From Chondrus crispus (taxonomy: Eukaryota; Rhodophyta; Florideophyceae; Gigartinales; Gigartinaceae): a DNA stretch of 64,000 bases. The notes beneath the pieces were generated by a model. That model was not told the origin of the DNA. It ran no database searches and was given only the letters and a program-made list of their open reading frames with translations. Positions 1 to 12,615 of this stretch are shown here, in pieces. Position numbers and translations under genes: made by a program. The DNA lies in contig NW_005178889.1 of assembly GCF_000350225.1 (NCBI RefSeq), forward strand, positions 62,001-126,000. Direction: 5' to 3'. Numbering within the stretch: the first letter of the stretch is position 1; every line of letters starts with the position of its first letter.

Positions 1-1440
1 TGAATAGCGATGTTTTGTTCCGTTCATACTCATAGACGACTCATAAACAAACCGCTGGTTAAATTTCCGTGCTCCGCTACCTATCTTCTCGGGAGACATT
101 CCGTAGCCATAATGAAACAAATAGCGTCAATAATAGCATGAGTGAAACTGCTTCTTTCTGGTAGTCTTCTTTCCTAGTATCAGAATTTCTCTCAAGCTTC
201 ACATTGTATTTATGCATAGGGCATCATTTGCATCTGCCCTAAGCCAGAATGCATCTGAATTGAACGCAACATCGACTGCGAAGTCACTTATTCATGGATA
301 AACCTTCTGTGGTCAGGATGCGCGTCAGCGTTTTTGAAGAGGAAATCATTTTCTTTGGGCACGCGCTTCAGTTCTTTAAACTAAACGTCAACAAGTAAAT
401 AATTTCAGCAGTGGAAGCATAAATTCCGTCTATATCGCGGAAGAATATCCCTTGGATGTGATCCCAAGGGTCTACGTATGAAAAAGGAGTGATGAATGCC
501 CGTATCTACATACATTTTGGGATTCAGTACCGTAACTCCCGTTAGCTGCACGGGAAAAATGCTACAGTATTCTTGAAAAGCAGCAATGTCATTCCCTGAT
601 GGTGGATGGTGAAGACAAGTTCAAAACCAAAACCCCATCAGAAGTGTCAAGTTTGGTTGATGATCCAATTATCATTTCGGAAAAGTAAAACAAACCATTT
701 ATGTTAATGAGTTGCTCTCCTCACAGCTACATCATGCTCTCATTTATCAATCCCGTAGTGAGCTTATTTTTAAAGATAGATAATTTTGCTGAGGCCAAAT
801 ACTGTGTCTTTGACCTCAAACGATAAATGTATTCGGAAAAACACTCTGTGTTTGTCCTCTACTCAATGCTGCTCGTCGTGTACCAGCAATACCTGCAAAG
901 CATATTGGTAGCAGAAATGCTTGTTGGAGAGGAAGCAACATTTTGAAAGGATTGGATACCTGAAGTGAACGGTGGATGTGGTGGAAAGCGTAACGATTTT
1001 AAGGTCTTCCTTGCTCGCCGAAGCGAAACATAGCGAAGGCGGAAAGAGGCGAGACAATATCAACGGCGCATGGCGGTCTTTCATTATGTGCTACTTAAAG
1101 GACGTGCCGCGAGTGTGTCTTCGTCAACAGTTTGTACGGTGTTGCCGTTTTCGGTTCGCCAGCCCATCGAGGGACTGAACATATCGCGATCTTGTTGACA
1201 GATGACCCTGAGATGCGTGGAACGAAACGCGCGAATCCGCAACGCCGCCGGTAAGTACAACAGTTGAAGCGAAAGAGTCGCCGCGCTAGGGTCAGAATAT
1301 ATACGCTCTTTCATCGTAAAGGCAGCACCATAGGGAACACTTTACATTACTCTTAATCCCTGCTTGGTGACAGTGCCCTCCGCAATTTCCCTCACACCAG
1401 CAACCGTTCCCATTTACTGACCTGCGTCTCAGAGGCTTTC
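1..1440. other. No gene recognised
   Basis: Relatively AT-rich sequence with frequent stops in all frames. Short open stretches between about 860 and 1330 carry no motif I recognise. It may hold decayed transposon or host sequence, but I cannot support a feature. Confidence 0.4.
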
Positions 1441-1640
1441 TTGGAGTTTTTGCAGGCTGGTAATTTGGAAATTTGGAAACTTGTCATACGCCATATATCC
1501 AATAAGCGCCTGCTACGTTGCCACTTTTCTATCATCTGTTTTCGTATACTGTACATGAAAACGGATGAAACTGCCATCGCAGTCCCGCCAAATAAGAAAG
1601 TCAACAATGCTTGTTATCAACGAATCTGCCCGTCTCCTCC

Positions 1641-1787
1641 CGTTCCCTCTCTACCCAGCCCCGTTCCCTCCCTCACCAGTCCCGTACCCTTCCTCACTAG
1701 TCTCGTAACCTCCCTCCCCAGTCCGGTTCCCTCTCTACCTAGACACGTTCCCTCCTTCCCCAGTTCCGTTTCCTTCCTCCCGCCGCC
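1641..1787 (+). repeat. 21-bp minisatellite, seven copies
   Basis: Seven head-to-tail 21-bp units of the form cGTtCCCTCcCTcmCCAGtcc, with substitutions but no indels. On the plus strand each unit encodes a heptapeptide like Pro-Val-Pro-Ser-Leu-x-Ser, inside a 191-codon open frame (1441-2016) that is otherwise low-complexity and proline/serine rich. The whole 1620-2000 stretch is pyrimidine-rich. A coding role is unproven; a simple tandem repeat is the conservative reading. Confidence 0.75.
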
Positions 1788-2016
1788 CCTTCCCTCTCCA
1801 CACAGCTCCCGCTCTCGGGCATTCTTTCCGCCATCGTTTGCGGCCATGACGTCGCCACCTCCAACCTCTCCCACCATCACGCCTCACACAGTGCCTTCTA
1901 CATCGCTGCCTTTGATCTCGGCACGCCACGGCCTGAACACTCCGCCCCTCCCACACCCTTCCTCGCCGACGCCTCCAACTCTGTCTCCCGCCATTCCCCC
2001 TCGTTCGCCCGACTAA

Positions 2017-5000
2017 AAGTTTCTCTTATCGCTGTGATCTCCGTTACCTCACTCCCGAAGGAAAAATCCTTGGGTGTGCCACCCCACCTGACCCGCCGCT
2101 CAGAGCGACTTCCCCTATGATCCGTTCTCGGATTATTACCCGTTTGGGGTGACGTCTGGTTATCGACGTCATCCGGTAGCTTTTGGATAATAAAATGAAT
2201 CACCTGCGTATCTCCCGTTACCTTCACTTTCCTCCTCTTTTCCTCAGTACCTTCTCTTGTCCTTTGCTTTCTCGTCAAGCCAAGTCCCCTTAAGGGTAAC
2301 AATAGTTACCGTCTTCCTCCTCTTTTTATAAGCGCCCCGCCTCTGCGGTCGCATCTCCCCGTATCCATTCCCTTCCAATCTCTCCGGTGGAGAACCAAGG
2401 TACCTGGAAAATCTTCCCCCCAAATAAAATAGCAGTGTACGAATTATCTCTTTTTGGGCTCGTCGGGGCGATCCTCAGGCTCCTTTCGTGCGGTCACGTT
2501 GAAATCTCTTGGCTCGGCGAGTCTTTCGGCGTGTGATGAACATTCGTGAGCGGCAGGGTAGCTTTTGAGTCGCCACTGACGATCGTGTGAAACGGCGAAC
2601 TAACAAGCCCTTTGAATCTCAGATCCTAAGTGACGAGTCCCTTGCTGTCCGTCTGGCAGTCAACATAGGTGCAGATCATGTGACTATGTGTTACATTGTC
2701 GTCCCGATCCTTCCTCCGTATCCGTTAACCTCTTCCCCGTTGGATAATTTTATGCGACTCACGTGTTTCGTTGCCAAGGATTTCTGAACACAGTAAAAAA
2801 TAGCGTATCCTTTTCCCTGTCGCGACGATCGTATCGGTCCATCGGAATACACGTCGGCCATTGCGCATACCGCGAATTGGCGGTTCGCACCCTTTGCTCC
2901 CTCCTGTTTCTACTCCTGTCCAGAGGAGGGACGACTTCTTTCTTTACCGATCCGGAATTTCCTTCATCTTGCTTCTGTCGTCCATGGTTCCTGTGAGTCT
3001 CTATTTCCCTTCTTCGTTGTCCTCACTCGAGGCTCTGACATCGCTCCCTTTTCCCACGACCGTCCTCCTGAGGTCTCCGTTCTCCTATCTTTGTCGCTCC
3101 CTGTTCAATCTATCCATTGTTGCGTTCTTGTCAACGAAAGCGTACGTACCCTCACTTTTTTTCGTAGATGATCGATCACGTCTCTCTTCCTTCGCGCGTC
3201 AATCAACCTGACTTCGGCCTCGACAGGCGTTGCTTCTCCCTATTGTATGACTTGCTCATGAGAGCTCGACCGACGGTCGTACTTTCTCTTTTGGTCTCTG
3301 ACGTCTTTCGGACGTGTTCCGGGCTGCGCTTTCAACATAAAAAAAATAAACAAAACAGAAACGAAAAGTTGGGAGAGGGAGTTATCCTGAAACACGCAAC
3401 TCCTCCACCGCACCTTTTTATTCTCACCTCTAAATTGATTTCGACAACCCCGCGTAGTGCGTCTCCGTTACGCAATTCTTCTCCGACTACAAATCCCTCG
3501 TTCCCGAAAATTTTCCAACGTCTTTCTTCCGGCGACCAGAGGTCGTCCTCCTTTCCCACACACCAGCGGTGTTCACATAGGCTTTCGTAGATAGCGCTAG
3601 AAGCGCTTCCCTGCAGAAGTCGTCGAATACAATACTGTACCAAGCCTCGCGGTTCGGGCTTGACAGTCCTCCTATAGTTGTGTCTTAGGGGGAGTTGGGG
3701 AATTTTGGTGATCTTGGGTAGCGTCGTCGCCCTTGCAAAGGCCACTCGCGACATCTTCGATCTTGGTACGTGGGGGACGCGTCCCTTGCTCCAGGCTTGA
3801 AAGACGACACTCTCCATCTCCTCCCTGTGTTTCGTTGTACTTCACTGCCTTCGCAAAAAAACAGATAGAAGGAGGACAGAAAGAAATAATGAAGTAGAAA
3901 GGTAGGGGAATAGGGAGGAGAATCAAAGAAAAGAGGGGAAACGACATGAAAAGGAAAGGGGAGGGACCCTCACGGTTGGTCGCTCGGAGTAAAAAAAATG
4001 ACGTGAGCTGTGACATCGACAGTCGTCATGATCGACGGACTGATCGCCGTATTCAACCTCGCGGAGCTACCCATTCTCTCCGCTGGAGTCATTCTCGCCG
4101 CAGTGGTCCTCTAGGGCGTACGAGGAGGAGACTGGGGAGTGACTCTCCGTCACCTCATAAATGAAGAAAGCAAATGCCGTTTCCCTTGTCTCTTGTTTCC
4201 CTGTTTTTCTTTCCTTTGTTGCTGCCTCGAACGACGAAGTCTTTCACGAAAATATTCGCGGTCTGGCGCAGGAAGGGGCAGCCTTTCTAGGCGAGTGTGT
4301 GCGACGACTTAAACGCGGTCTTCCTCGAAGTCTGCATGTCATGTGCTCGTGTGGGAGGACCCTCCCGCTCGTCGAGCGTCGGTCTCTCAGTTCGCCAATC
4401 GTAGTCACCGCCTTTGAAACGAGTCCGGCGGCGTCGTCGTTCTGTGTTGTGGTCAGAGTCGCGCGCAATGGTTAGTGACGGGGCTTCCGGACGGCCTCGG
4501 ATACTTGTGCCGTTGGCTATAGCAAGCGACACCCCGTTTTCGTATGACCGACAAGTTCCGTACCTTCCCTTAATTTTGATTAAACTTTCGAAGACTGACC
4601 AGTGTCCAATTTTCAACTTTCACCTCCCGTCCAGCAGCTCCCTGCCGACATCCCCATTTTTTTGATTAAATCATGCCCCACGAGGGCGGACCACTGATCC
4701 AAGCGTCCCTTCACGTGCGCGCGGCGGCAGCGCGTGATCACATCCAAGGAGGTGTATTACCTCAGCCTGAGACTACAGTAAATTTTCCATTCCACGGCAT
4801 GGCCGCGCAGGCCATTTCATTCATGGGCGGGGGTTCCAGGCAAAATCGCTTAAGTCATTTCCTTTCCCTTCTCCTCACCCCGAGGGGTCTCGTTTCCGGC
4901 GACTGTCCTTACTCTCTCTCTCCGCGACGCGGTTCACTGCATCACTTCCAACTCGAGAGCCGCCTGATGGGTACCATCCCCAATACAATTCCAACACTTC

Positions 5001-6121
5001 ACTCGCGGTCTTATCGCGTCCCGCATCATTCACTTCATCTCGATCGGCCTCCCTCGCATGCGCCTCTACATCAACCGCCTCTTTTCCCCTCCTTCTCCCT
5101 CGACTCGAGGGTAACCCGTTCGTCAGCCTGACACAGCCCGCTATCCTTTAGGGAATACTGTAGTCTGCTCCTCCTTTCCCTGGACGGTCACGCGACACAC
5201 ACACGACTACAGCATTACGCTTTTCCTTCACTTACACCCTTCCAACTGCGTTCCGCGTTCTCTTGCCTTCCGCCGTCTGGTTTCTACCAGACACTTACTC
5301 AATTAGGCACCGTCCGTCGTGCTCAGTCATTCGTAGAATACACTTCTTCCTCGGCTCGAGACACAGCGTATTAAATTGCTTACGATCGACGACTCGCCCG
5401 GGACTGGGTACGCTCGTCCGAGGGTCGCTGACCGATATGTGTTGTAGGGCTCATTCGCCTCGGTCCGCGGTGCGGGTTCTTACTCCCTGCGTCTTGTCAA
5501 GAGACAACCGAAATCACACAGAAAGAAAAAAACAAAACAAAACAGAATAGAACAAAATAAAAATAAAAGTAGTGGGTTACTGTGGTCAGTGGGTAAGTAA
5601 GTCCTCGATGAGGACGATGGTCATGTAAAAGTACGTGGTACAAAACAAGCACGTTTCTTGCTCGGTCTTCAATGTTAGCAGATCGACGGCGAACGTCCCC
5701 TGTGTGTGCCGTCGGCTGCGGGCGACAGCAACAAAAATATTGTTATTTTGGATTAAATTGCTCCCCGAGGACGGGACACTGATCCCGATTGTCATTTCAC
5801 GTGCATCCGTCGATGACGGGGGTGTGTCTTCCGGTAGGCTCGATGCCTCGTCCGGGGGCACAGTATCACTTCAATTCCCTAAAACGCGTCGCTCGTCAGT
5901 CCCTTCTTGTAAAGGCGTTCCGGACGGAGAACTGCCTTACTCCTCTCGCTCCGACTTTCCTTGCTTGCGGACCCCTTTGTTTCGAATTTCTGACTCCTCC
6001 GTGTTCCCTAACCTGCTAATTCTATTGACGATGACTATCCCGCTTGCGCGTGCGCGACTTGCGGCGGCAAGGGTAACTTCTTCCTTCGGAAACACGTGAC
6101 GGTCGCACTGCGGGGTAATTG
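2017..6121. other. Pyrimidine-rich, no gene recognised; diverged repeat pair
   Basis: No open frame here resembles a known protein. Two blocks, about 4663-5130 and 5745-6100, look like diverged direct copies: both start near gattaaat, pass through a ccc-gagg-c-gg motif and the words actgatcc and ttcacgtgc, and continue with patchy similarity. They could be remnants of the 3' LTR region of the minus-strand element that begins at about 6122, but I could not fix boundaries. Confidence 0.3.
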
Positions 6122-6133
6122 CTCAATGGGCTC

Positions 6134-7663
6134 TCACGTCGCGTCCTTGGGCGTATAACCGTACCATTCCACCTTGAGAATCAAATTACCATTTTGATAA
6201 TCGTGGTCGACGACCCGGTCGATAACGTATTCCGTGTTTTCCGTTTCCTCTCCTTTCTCTGAACTGTTTCTTTCCCCCTTCTGAAGATCTTCCAACTCAT
6301 CCTCTTCTCTGGACTTTCCAAACTCGCGTAGGTCTGGAGGTGTCTCAGCTGTCGACGTTTGACTAACTAAATTATCCTGGTCCCCTGACGTAGGCGCACG
6401 GGTGTGAGGACGTTCTTCATCCTCAATTACCTCTCCTTCTTCGTTTAACTCCGGCTCTCCCAGGAACTGTAGCGCTTGACGTAGGCCAGTTATCGGCGCA
6501 TAGTCCATCGGGCTTGGGGCTAACTCCACCCTATCTCGCGATATGCGTTCCTCCTGATCGCCAATGGCAATGACTACCGTATGTTGATCCGATCTTCTGA
6601 CCTGATGGGGTCCTGTGGCGACTTGCGCCAGCTTGTGTTTTGGTTCGCTAGCCGTGCCCTGCTCCTTCCGGAGGAACACGTGGGACCCCGGTGGGATCTC
6701 ATATTGCGGTTTGCGAAGACGTGCGTCGAAATTTCGCTTGTACCGGGCTTGTTCCTTCCGCAAACTCCTATCGGCGCTTCGCACTAGGCTCTCCAACCAC
6801 GACTGCCATTTTAGGTAGTATCTTCGTGACGAGCGGAAGTTCTCCAAAGTTAGCTGCGCTTGTAACGCAATGCTTCTCGGCGCCCGAGCTAACACCAGCT
6901 CGAAGGGCGCAATGTTTGTAGTTCGATGAACTTGCGTGTTGTAGGCAAACGTGACAGCGTCGCTAAATAGGTCCCAGTCCTTCGGATGTTCTCCAACATA
7001 TTTTCGCAACGCGGAAATCAGCGTGCGGTTAGACCTCTCAACTCGGCTGTTGGCTTGCGGGTGGCAGGTGGTCGTAAACACATTGCGTATGCCGAGAATT
7101 CGGCAGACATTCTGAAAGAACCCGGCCGTGAACTGTCCATTGTCGGACAGCAGCTTGGCCGGCGGTCCGTACACGACTACCCAATGGTGAACGAAGGCTT
7201 GTGCGATGTGCGCAGCTGATATCTTCTTCAACGGTACGGTTCGTACCAGTTTCGAGTATCGATCGCTGATCACGAGAATATACCGATTTCCTCATTTAGT
7301 TGTAATTAGCTCGCCGAGGATGTCGATGGCGACAAACTCCAGCGGAGCTTTGGGCGTGAACAGCTTCATTTCCTTCGTGTTTCTTCTTAACTTCACCCTT
7401 TCCCGCGCACATGCGGCGCAATTCTTCGCGACTGCATAGCAGTCTAGGGCCATCGTGGGCCAATAAAAATATCTTCTCAATGTCTTGTAAAGTTTCCTGC
7501 CTCCTGGTCGGCCTGCCAATTTTGCGTAATGGCTTAACCCTAGGACGCGGTCCCTTAACGATTGTGGTATCACCACTTGTACAAACTCCGCCGCGGTACG
7601 GCATAGAGTTCCTTTGAATTCCTCCGTCTCCATGCTGAACGTTGCCACCTTTCCGGCATCCAT
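6134..7663 (-). pseudogene. TE1 integrase with C-terminal chromodomain
   Basis: This is the retroviral-type integrase that inserts the cDNA. The N-terminal zinc-binding (H2C2) domain at about 7590-7440 has its second His replaced by Arg (LAGR where LAGH is usual), followed by C-A-A-C. The core shows the DDE residues in VAIDILG (before the first stop), LLSDNG and RVERSNR. The C-terminus carries a chromodomain beginning near YVIDRVVDHD. A TGA at 7292-7294 splits the frame at a position where Arg is usual. A second TGA at 6134-6136 stops the chromodomain exactly where its conserved Trp (before Glu-Pro) should be; the frame continues with Glu-Pro-Ile-Glu beyond it. Both fit C-to-T or G-to-A transitions. 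Confidence 0.88.
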
Positions 7664-8438
7664 TTCTTCCTTGATGCGGATGCAGAAGGGGTCGACGGCT
7701 TGCTCGCGAATGAGATCCTCCGGGGTGACAGCTTGGAATTGATGGGGCGATCAGAGACGGTCCCCCGTCAAGAGCGAGGATGTCGTCTAACGCGTCAAAA
7801 CTGTCCTCGTCCTCCACTGTACCCTCGGCTGGTTCGGCCATAAAGCATGGGATTTCGTCGTCGATTTTGTCGACGGTTTCTCCTGCTGTCCGTAATCTTG
7901 ACAGGGCATCGGCTTGGCTGTTCGCCTTGCCCTTCTCGTTTTTGATTTCGAAATCAAATTCCGAGAGGCCGAGCCTCCATCAGATTAATCTCCCGCTGGG
8001 GTCGGTTACGTTCATCAACCACCTCAATGAGGCATGGTCGGTATGCACGATGAAGTGCTCGCCATATAGAAATGGTCTTAAAGTCTGTACGGCCCAAATT
8101 ACCGCTAGACATTCTTTTTCTGATACAGAATAGTTTCTCTCGGCTGCGGCTAACGTTCTTGAAAAGAACCCGATGGGTTTACGTTGCGCATCCGGATGCG
8201 TTTGAAATAATGCAGCGCCGATTTGATAGTCGCCTGTATCGGTATCTACCGAGTAGGGTAGGTCCTTCTTCGGCACCGCCAACACCGGCGGTGCCGAGAT
8301 GGCGTCCTTGAGCTTATAAAAAGCTTTTTCGCACGGTTCGTCGAATCCTTCGAACTGGGCCCGTTGTCCCTTCTTCAATAGTTGATTGAGCGAATGCGAA
8401 AATTTTCGCGTAATGTGGGACAAACCGACAGTACACAT
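7664..8438 (-). pseudogene. TE1 RNase H domain
   Basis: RNase H of the Pol polyprotein degrades the RNA strand during reverse transcription. Visible signatures are DTDTGDYQIGAALF, the KECLAVIWAVQTLRPF segment and HTDHASLRWLM, typical of Ty3/Gypsy tether and RNase H domains. A TGA at 7980-7982 interrupts the usual GRL-x-RW motif where Arg is expected, and the frame resumes after it with WRLGLSEFDFEIKN. The junction with the RT domain near 8395 is frameshifted. Confidence 0.85.
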
Positions 8439-9083
8439 TACAAAGTCCCAAGAAGCTTCTGAGCTGGGTCTGCGTTTGAGGGTACCTCACTTTTTCCAAC
8501 GCCGCGGTGCGAGCGGCATCAACCTCCAATGTACCTGGCCGAACGACATGCCCCAGGTACTTAATCTTTTCGACGAAAAATTCACACTTGCGAAACTTGA
8601 GCTTCACACCTGCATTCTCCAATACAGACAGTATTTCATCAATATGAACAATGTGTTCTTCCCAAGACTTGCTGAAGATGATGATATCATCCAAATACAC
8701 CAGACACAACTTCCATCGGAACGGAGAGAGCAGTATATCCATGGCTCTCTGAAATGTCGCCGGCGCGTTGGTAAGCCCGAAGGGCATTTTGAAAAACGAT
8801 ACAGACCTGAGTGACACGAAAATGCGGTCTTGTCGCAGTCGCACTCAGGGATGGGCATCTGCCAATATCCTGAAATCGCGTCCAACGCGGAGAAAACCTT
8901 GGTGTCACTAAGCGAGTCCAGGCACTCGTCCATGCGCGGTAAAGGGTACGTGTCCCTCACCGTCACTGCGGTCAGCCTGCGGTAGTCTACGCAAAAACGC
9001 ATTGACCCGTCTGGCTTGGGCACCAGCAACACGGGCGACGCCCATTCTGACTGCGCCGGTTCTATCACTCCTGCCTCTAACAT
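8395..9083 (-). pseudogene. TE1 reverse transcriptase
   Basis: RT fingers and palm are recognisable: GVIEPAQSEWASPVLLVPK, FCVDYRRLTAVTV, YPLPRMDE, DAISGYWQMP, FGLTNAPATFQR and the catalytic YLDD box at 8688-8699, followed by YLGHVV and the LRSFLGL thumb segment. A frameshift near 8820-8840 separates the first palm motifs from FGLTNAP, and another near 8395 separates RT from RNase H. The copy is therefore inactive. Confidence 0.9.
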
Positions 9084-9101
9084 CCTCTGTACTTCAGCGT
9101 C

Positions 9102-10613
9102 TTAAATCTCGCGGACTTTAGGTCCTGCCCGGTACGAAGCTTGTGCGATGAGACGAGTCTCGGGGATCAACTCGATCCGATGGACTGTGGTATTAATTTC
9201 ACCAAGCGTCCCATCCCACATCCTTGAATACTTCTTCAACATCCGACGGAATTCTTCGCGCAGGCGGTCCGGCACGTGACTCAGGTCGAGTTCCTCCACG
9301 TCCAGCGGTGGCGGCTCAATCCTGCGTTGCAGCTTCGTAGATGCCGACGCGGAGAGCTCTGCCAACCGTTCTTCTGGCTGGTCCTCGCGGCCTTGATCCG
9401 ACGGTTCGCATTTTGTCTCGCCCGTAGGCGTCTTGGTAGAATTAGGAAATTTTTCCTTCTGCCTTTCCTGAATTCCGAGAACTTCACCAATGGTGGTTTT
9501 GCTCTCAAGCACGGCCCTTGGGTGCGGTAATAATTCTGCCACCACTTGGCCTTTTTGCACCCTGACAGGGTACGTCCTAAAATTCGCAACGAGTAAACGA
9601 AATGGCCTGCCCGGCTCAACCAGGACGACACCATTCGTGCACGTCAACCCGTGCCTTTCGTACAACGACGAGTACGGCTGAGCCACAACCAAGCCCGCCC
9701 TCTTCGAGGTGCATTCCACGACGCGTTGCGTCCCTGGCTCGATAGTCGTGGCTCTTGCCACTTTTACCTTAGGGGAAATTCGCTCCGCCTTTCCATCATT
9801 CTCGTACTCTCCCGGGACGAGATTCTTCTTCCCTTTTCTCGTCGAGAACCACCTAATTATCGGAACCTCTGAGAAATCCGCCAACTCAACCGTTTTCTTC
9901 CTTGGATAAATTGCTTCCACAAACCGGTCACAGTAGTCCGCGCCTAGAACTAGCGGGACGGCTAGTTTTTCGCATACAATAAACTCGGCTGCGGCCACAA
10001 ATTTTCCAAGCCTCACAAGCATTCTAATTGTGCCGAGAGTCCGGAGTGGCCTATTGTTCCCGTCGCCAATGTCTTGGGTCGGTCCGTAGGATACCAACAT
10101 TTCCATTCCTGCCGGAAGTTCTGACCTTCGAACCAAATTCGGTCCGGCACCTGTCTCCAACACGGACAACACTCGGCTCATCAATCCGACCGTTGGTCCA
10201 ATATCCACGTAAACTTTATAGTTTTTTCGCGCGAGGACCAAGATCTTGTCAGGACATTCTTGTCGCTTTACCTTGTACCAGGGCCTATGAATTTGATCCA
10301 TCGGACGATCCTTGTCTCGACTTAGAATTTTCTTGACAACAGTCGACTCCTTCGGCTTACCCCCTATTTCAACTACCTCCTCGTCGAGGCCTTCCCTTCT
10401 TGCTACAGACGGGGAACGGGACTGAGTCCCGGACGTAGTACGTTGAACCTGCGCCTCTCGTGACTCCCTCGAGATTCCCCTCTCTAGTTTCCCTGCGGCG
10501 GCAGGTTCCTTCTCACGTCCGACGACGCGGGCCCCGCGGCGGGCCTTCTGAAAGGTTGTGTCGACCTCGGCGTTGAAGCACTCGGCGTGCTCGCCGTCTG
10601 CGATTCGAACCAA
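9102..10613 (-). pseudogene. TE1 protease and RT N-terminus
   Basis: A 503-codon open frame. Its first part is a retropepsin-like domain with the flap and active-site region near VLETGAGPNLV and the ILGAD-type motif represented by LVLGADYCDRF. The residue expected to be the catalytic Asp of D-T/S-G is Glu (GAG, complement of 10155-10157). The C-terminal part leads into the RT with EELDLSHVPDRLREEFRRML and ends at a TAA (9102-9104) where the next conserved RT segment follows in frame. It overlaps the gag frame by 130 nt in the -1 frame, consistent with Gag-Pol frameshifting. Confidence 0.8.
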
Positions 10614-12615
10614 TTCTTGACCTTCAGATAACTCGTCGATGGTATCCCTAACCTCTCCATCGGAGACAACGCCTCATAATTTCCCAAAACTCGGTGCATT
10701 TCCCGGAGGGAAAGAATGTACGTTGGCCGGGCGTGCCCCTTTTCGTAACAATGATAGCACACCAGTACGTGCTTCTTGACGGGATATTGCGGCCTAAGTC
10801 CTCCACGGGCCAGCGGCCTTCCTTGATGTTGCGGCCTTCCCATCCAGCCTGGCCTTCGAAACGTTGTACCCTTGTCTTCCATCGGAATGCGCGGCGCCGG
10901 CGTGTGGTCGCGCCCCCGGAACATCATCACGGGATCCGTGGGCTCTGAAAACGACTCCGTCGTGTATGTGGGCGTCGGTAAAGTTGACGACCTGCTTGCC
11001 TCGTAGTCCTCGTGTCCGTAACCCTCCGATGGCTCAATGAACTCGCCTTCGGCTACCAATGCTCCTTCATAATGATTTTCGCTGCTTCCGTGCGCACCGC
11101 GTTCATCTGACGCGGAGATTGACTCGTCTGAGTGGACGGCGGCGTGACCTTTACGACCGGGATAAGAAGCCCTCGGCTTCTTCCCCGCCCTGAACGTCGA
11201 CGGCGTCTGAATCGTGACCTTCTTGGTCTTCTTGTCCTTGGCGCGGCTCGCCGAGCCATGCGCCTTTGCGTAATTTACCAATCTCAAAAATGAGACATCT
11301 CGGTTATCTTGTCGATACTGCGAGACCATGGGCTTAATACTGGCATCTAGCCCCTCGATGAACATGATCACCTGCTCCTCCATGGAATAAACATTTCCAC
11401 AGCGATTACTCGCGTCTGATAGGCGAATGTAAAATTCCATCTCGTCTTCAGACGGTCTTTGCTGAACTTCTCGCAATGCGAGCACGGCTGGACGGATCGC
11501 CTCGTCGGTTGCGAAACTCCTCCACAACCACTGTACGGCCTCCGGCCAAACGGACACCTTTCCGTGATGGGACCTGGCCGTCTGAGACACCGAAGTGTAC
11601 TGTCTCAAGGCGATGCCGCTTACAAATTCGGGCAACAAGCGGATCGCTTGCCCCTCGTTCATTTCTTGAGTATCAAACTCTTGAACTAACTTTGCCAAAA
11701 ATCCAACACAAGGACCCCGTCCTCACCTGTGAACGTGTTGTCCTTCTTCACCTTAGGCGGAATATCTCTCCTGATTTTTCGCACGGCTGTCCGCCGGGAA
11801 CTTGACAAATATGTCTGCGGGTTCCGCAAGGGGTACGTTCGGTACGAAAGTAACTTCTTGAAGAGGTAGTTGGTCGGATTCAGCTCCTCCAACTCCTCCA
11901 ATCGCGGCCCGCGCCGCGTTGCGACATCTTAGGGTTCCGCGTCCTTGTCTCTCCGCGAGGCGGACGAAGTGATCCCGCCCCGTCTGGAGGTAATTTTCTT
12001 GCCCTGCGAAATTCCTTTTCCTTCCTCTGAACGATGTTCGGAATTGCTGGCATGGTTCGACGAAACGTCGTCACCATCTTCGGAAAGGCCATTCGACTCG
12101 GTCATTGAGTCTTGGTCCTCCGGCTCGTCACTACAGTGACTCTTGCTCCTACGTCACAGATTCTTCTTCGAAGTCTTCGACTTAGAACTCCGCTGTACAG
12201 CGGCCTTGTCCTTCTTCGATCGACGGTCGCCATCTCGACCCGTTGGGAGCGGCTCTTGCCCGGCGGCCTGTTCAAGGTCCTTGAGAAGATGAGCGGCGCG
12301 GTCAAACCTGTCGTCGATACTGGCTCTAAATTTCCCCAGGGATTCTAAAGCTTGATTCGCGTCGCGCCTTGCGTCCTTGACTGAAATTTTCAACCAAGCT
12401 AGGACCTCCGGCTCCAGACCGTCGGTCGCATCACCTCGCTCCTTCTCGACGAGATCCACTCGAGCCGATAGTGTAGTGCACTGTACTCGGTACCGGGACA
12501 GCTGTCCTAATCTCGCCAAAATCGCGCTCGCCGCCACCACGTGGACCACGGGTACACGTGGACTCCTGTCTCTCTGCCGGACCATACCGGTGGACACGTG
12601 TGAGCCCTCTGCCAC
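10484..12615 (-). pseudogene. TE1 Gag
   Basis: Gag forms the retroelement capsid. In translation order there is a basic/coiled N-terminal part (12615-12154), the FTGEDGVLVLDF capsid start motif (11750-11705), the capsid core with WLWRSFATDEAIRPAVLALREVQ (11580-11440), and a zinc knuckle C-YHC-YEKG-H-ARPT-Y near 10750. The last knuckle Cys is Tyr, consistent with a G-to-A change. A one-base loss in a T run near 11703 breaks the frame inside the capsid start motif, and further frame changes occur near 11900 and 12120. Product would be non-functional. Confidence 0.8.

Noticed and set aside
1441..2016. A 191-codon proline/serine-rich protein
   Set aside because: Low-complexity pyrimidine tract with a minisatellite; no promoter, domain or conserved start to support it.
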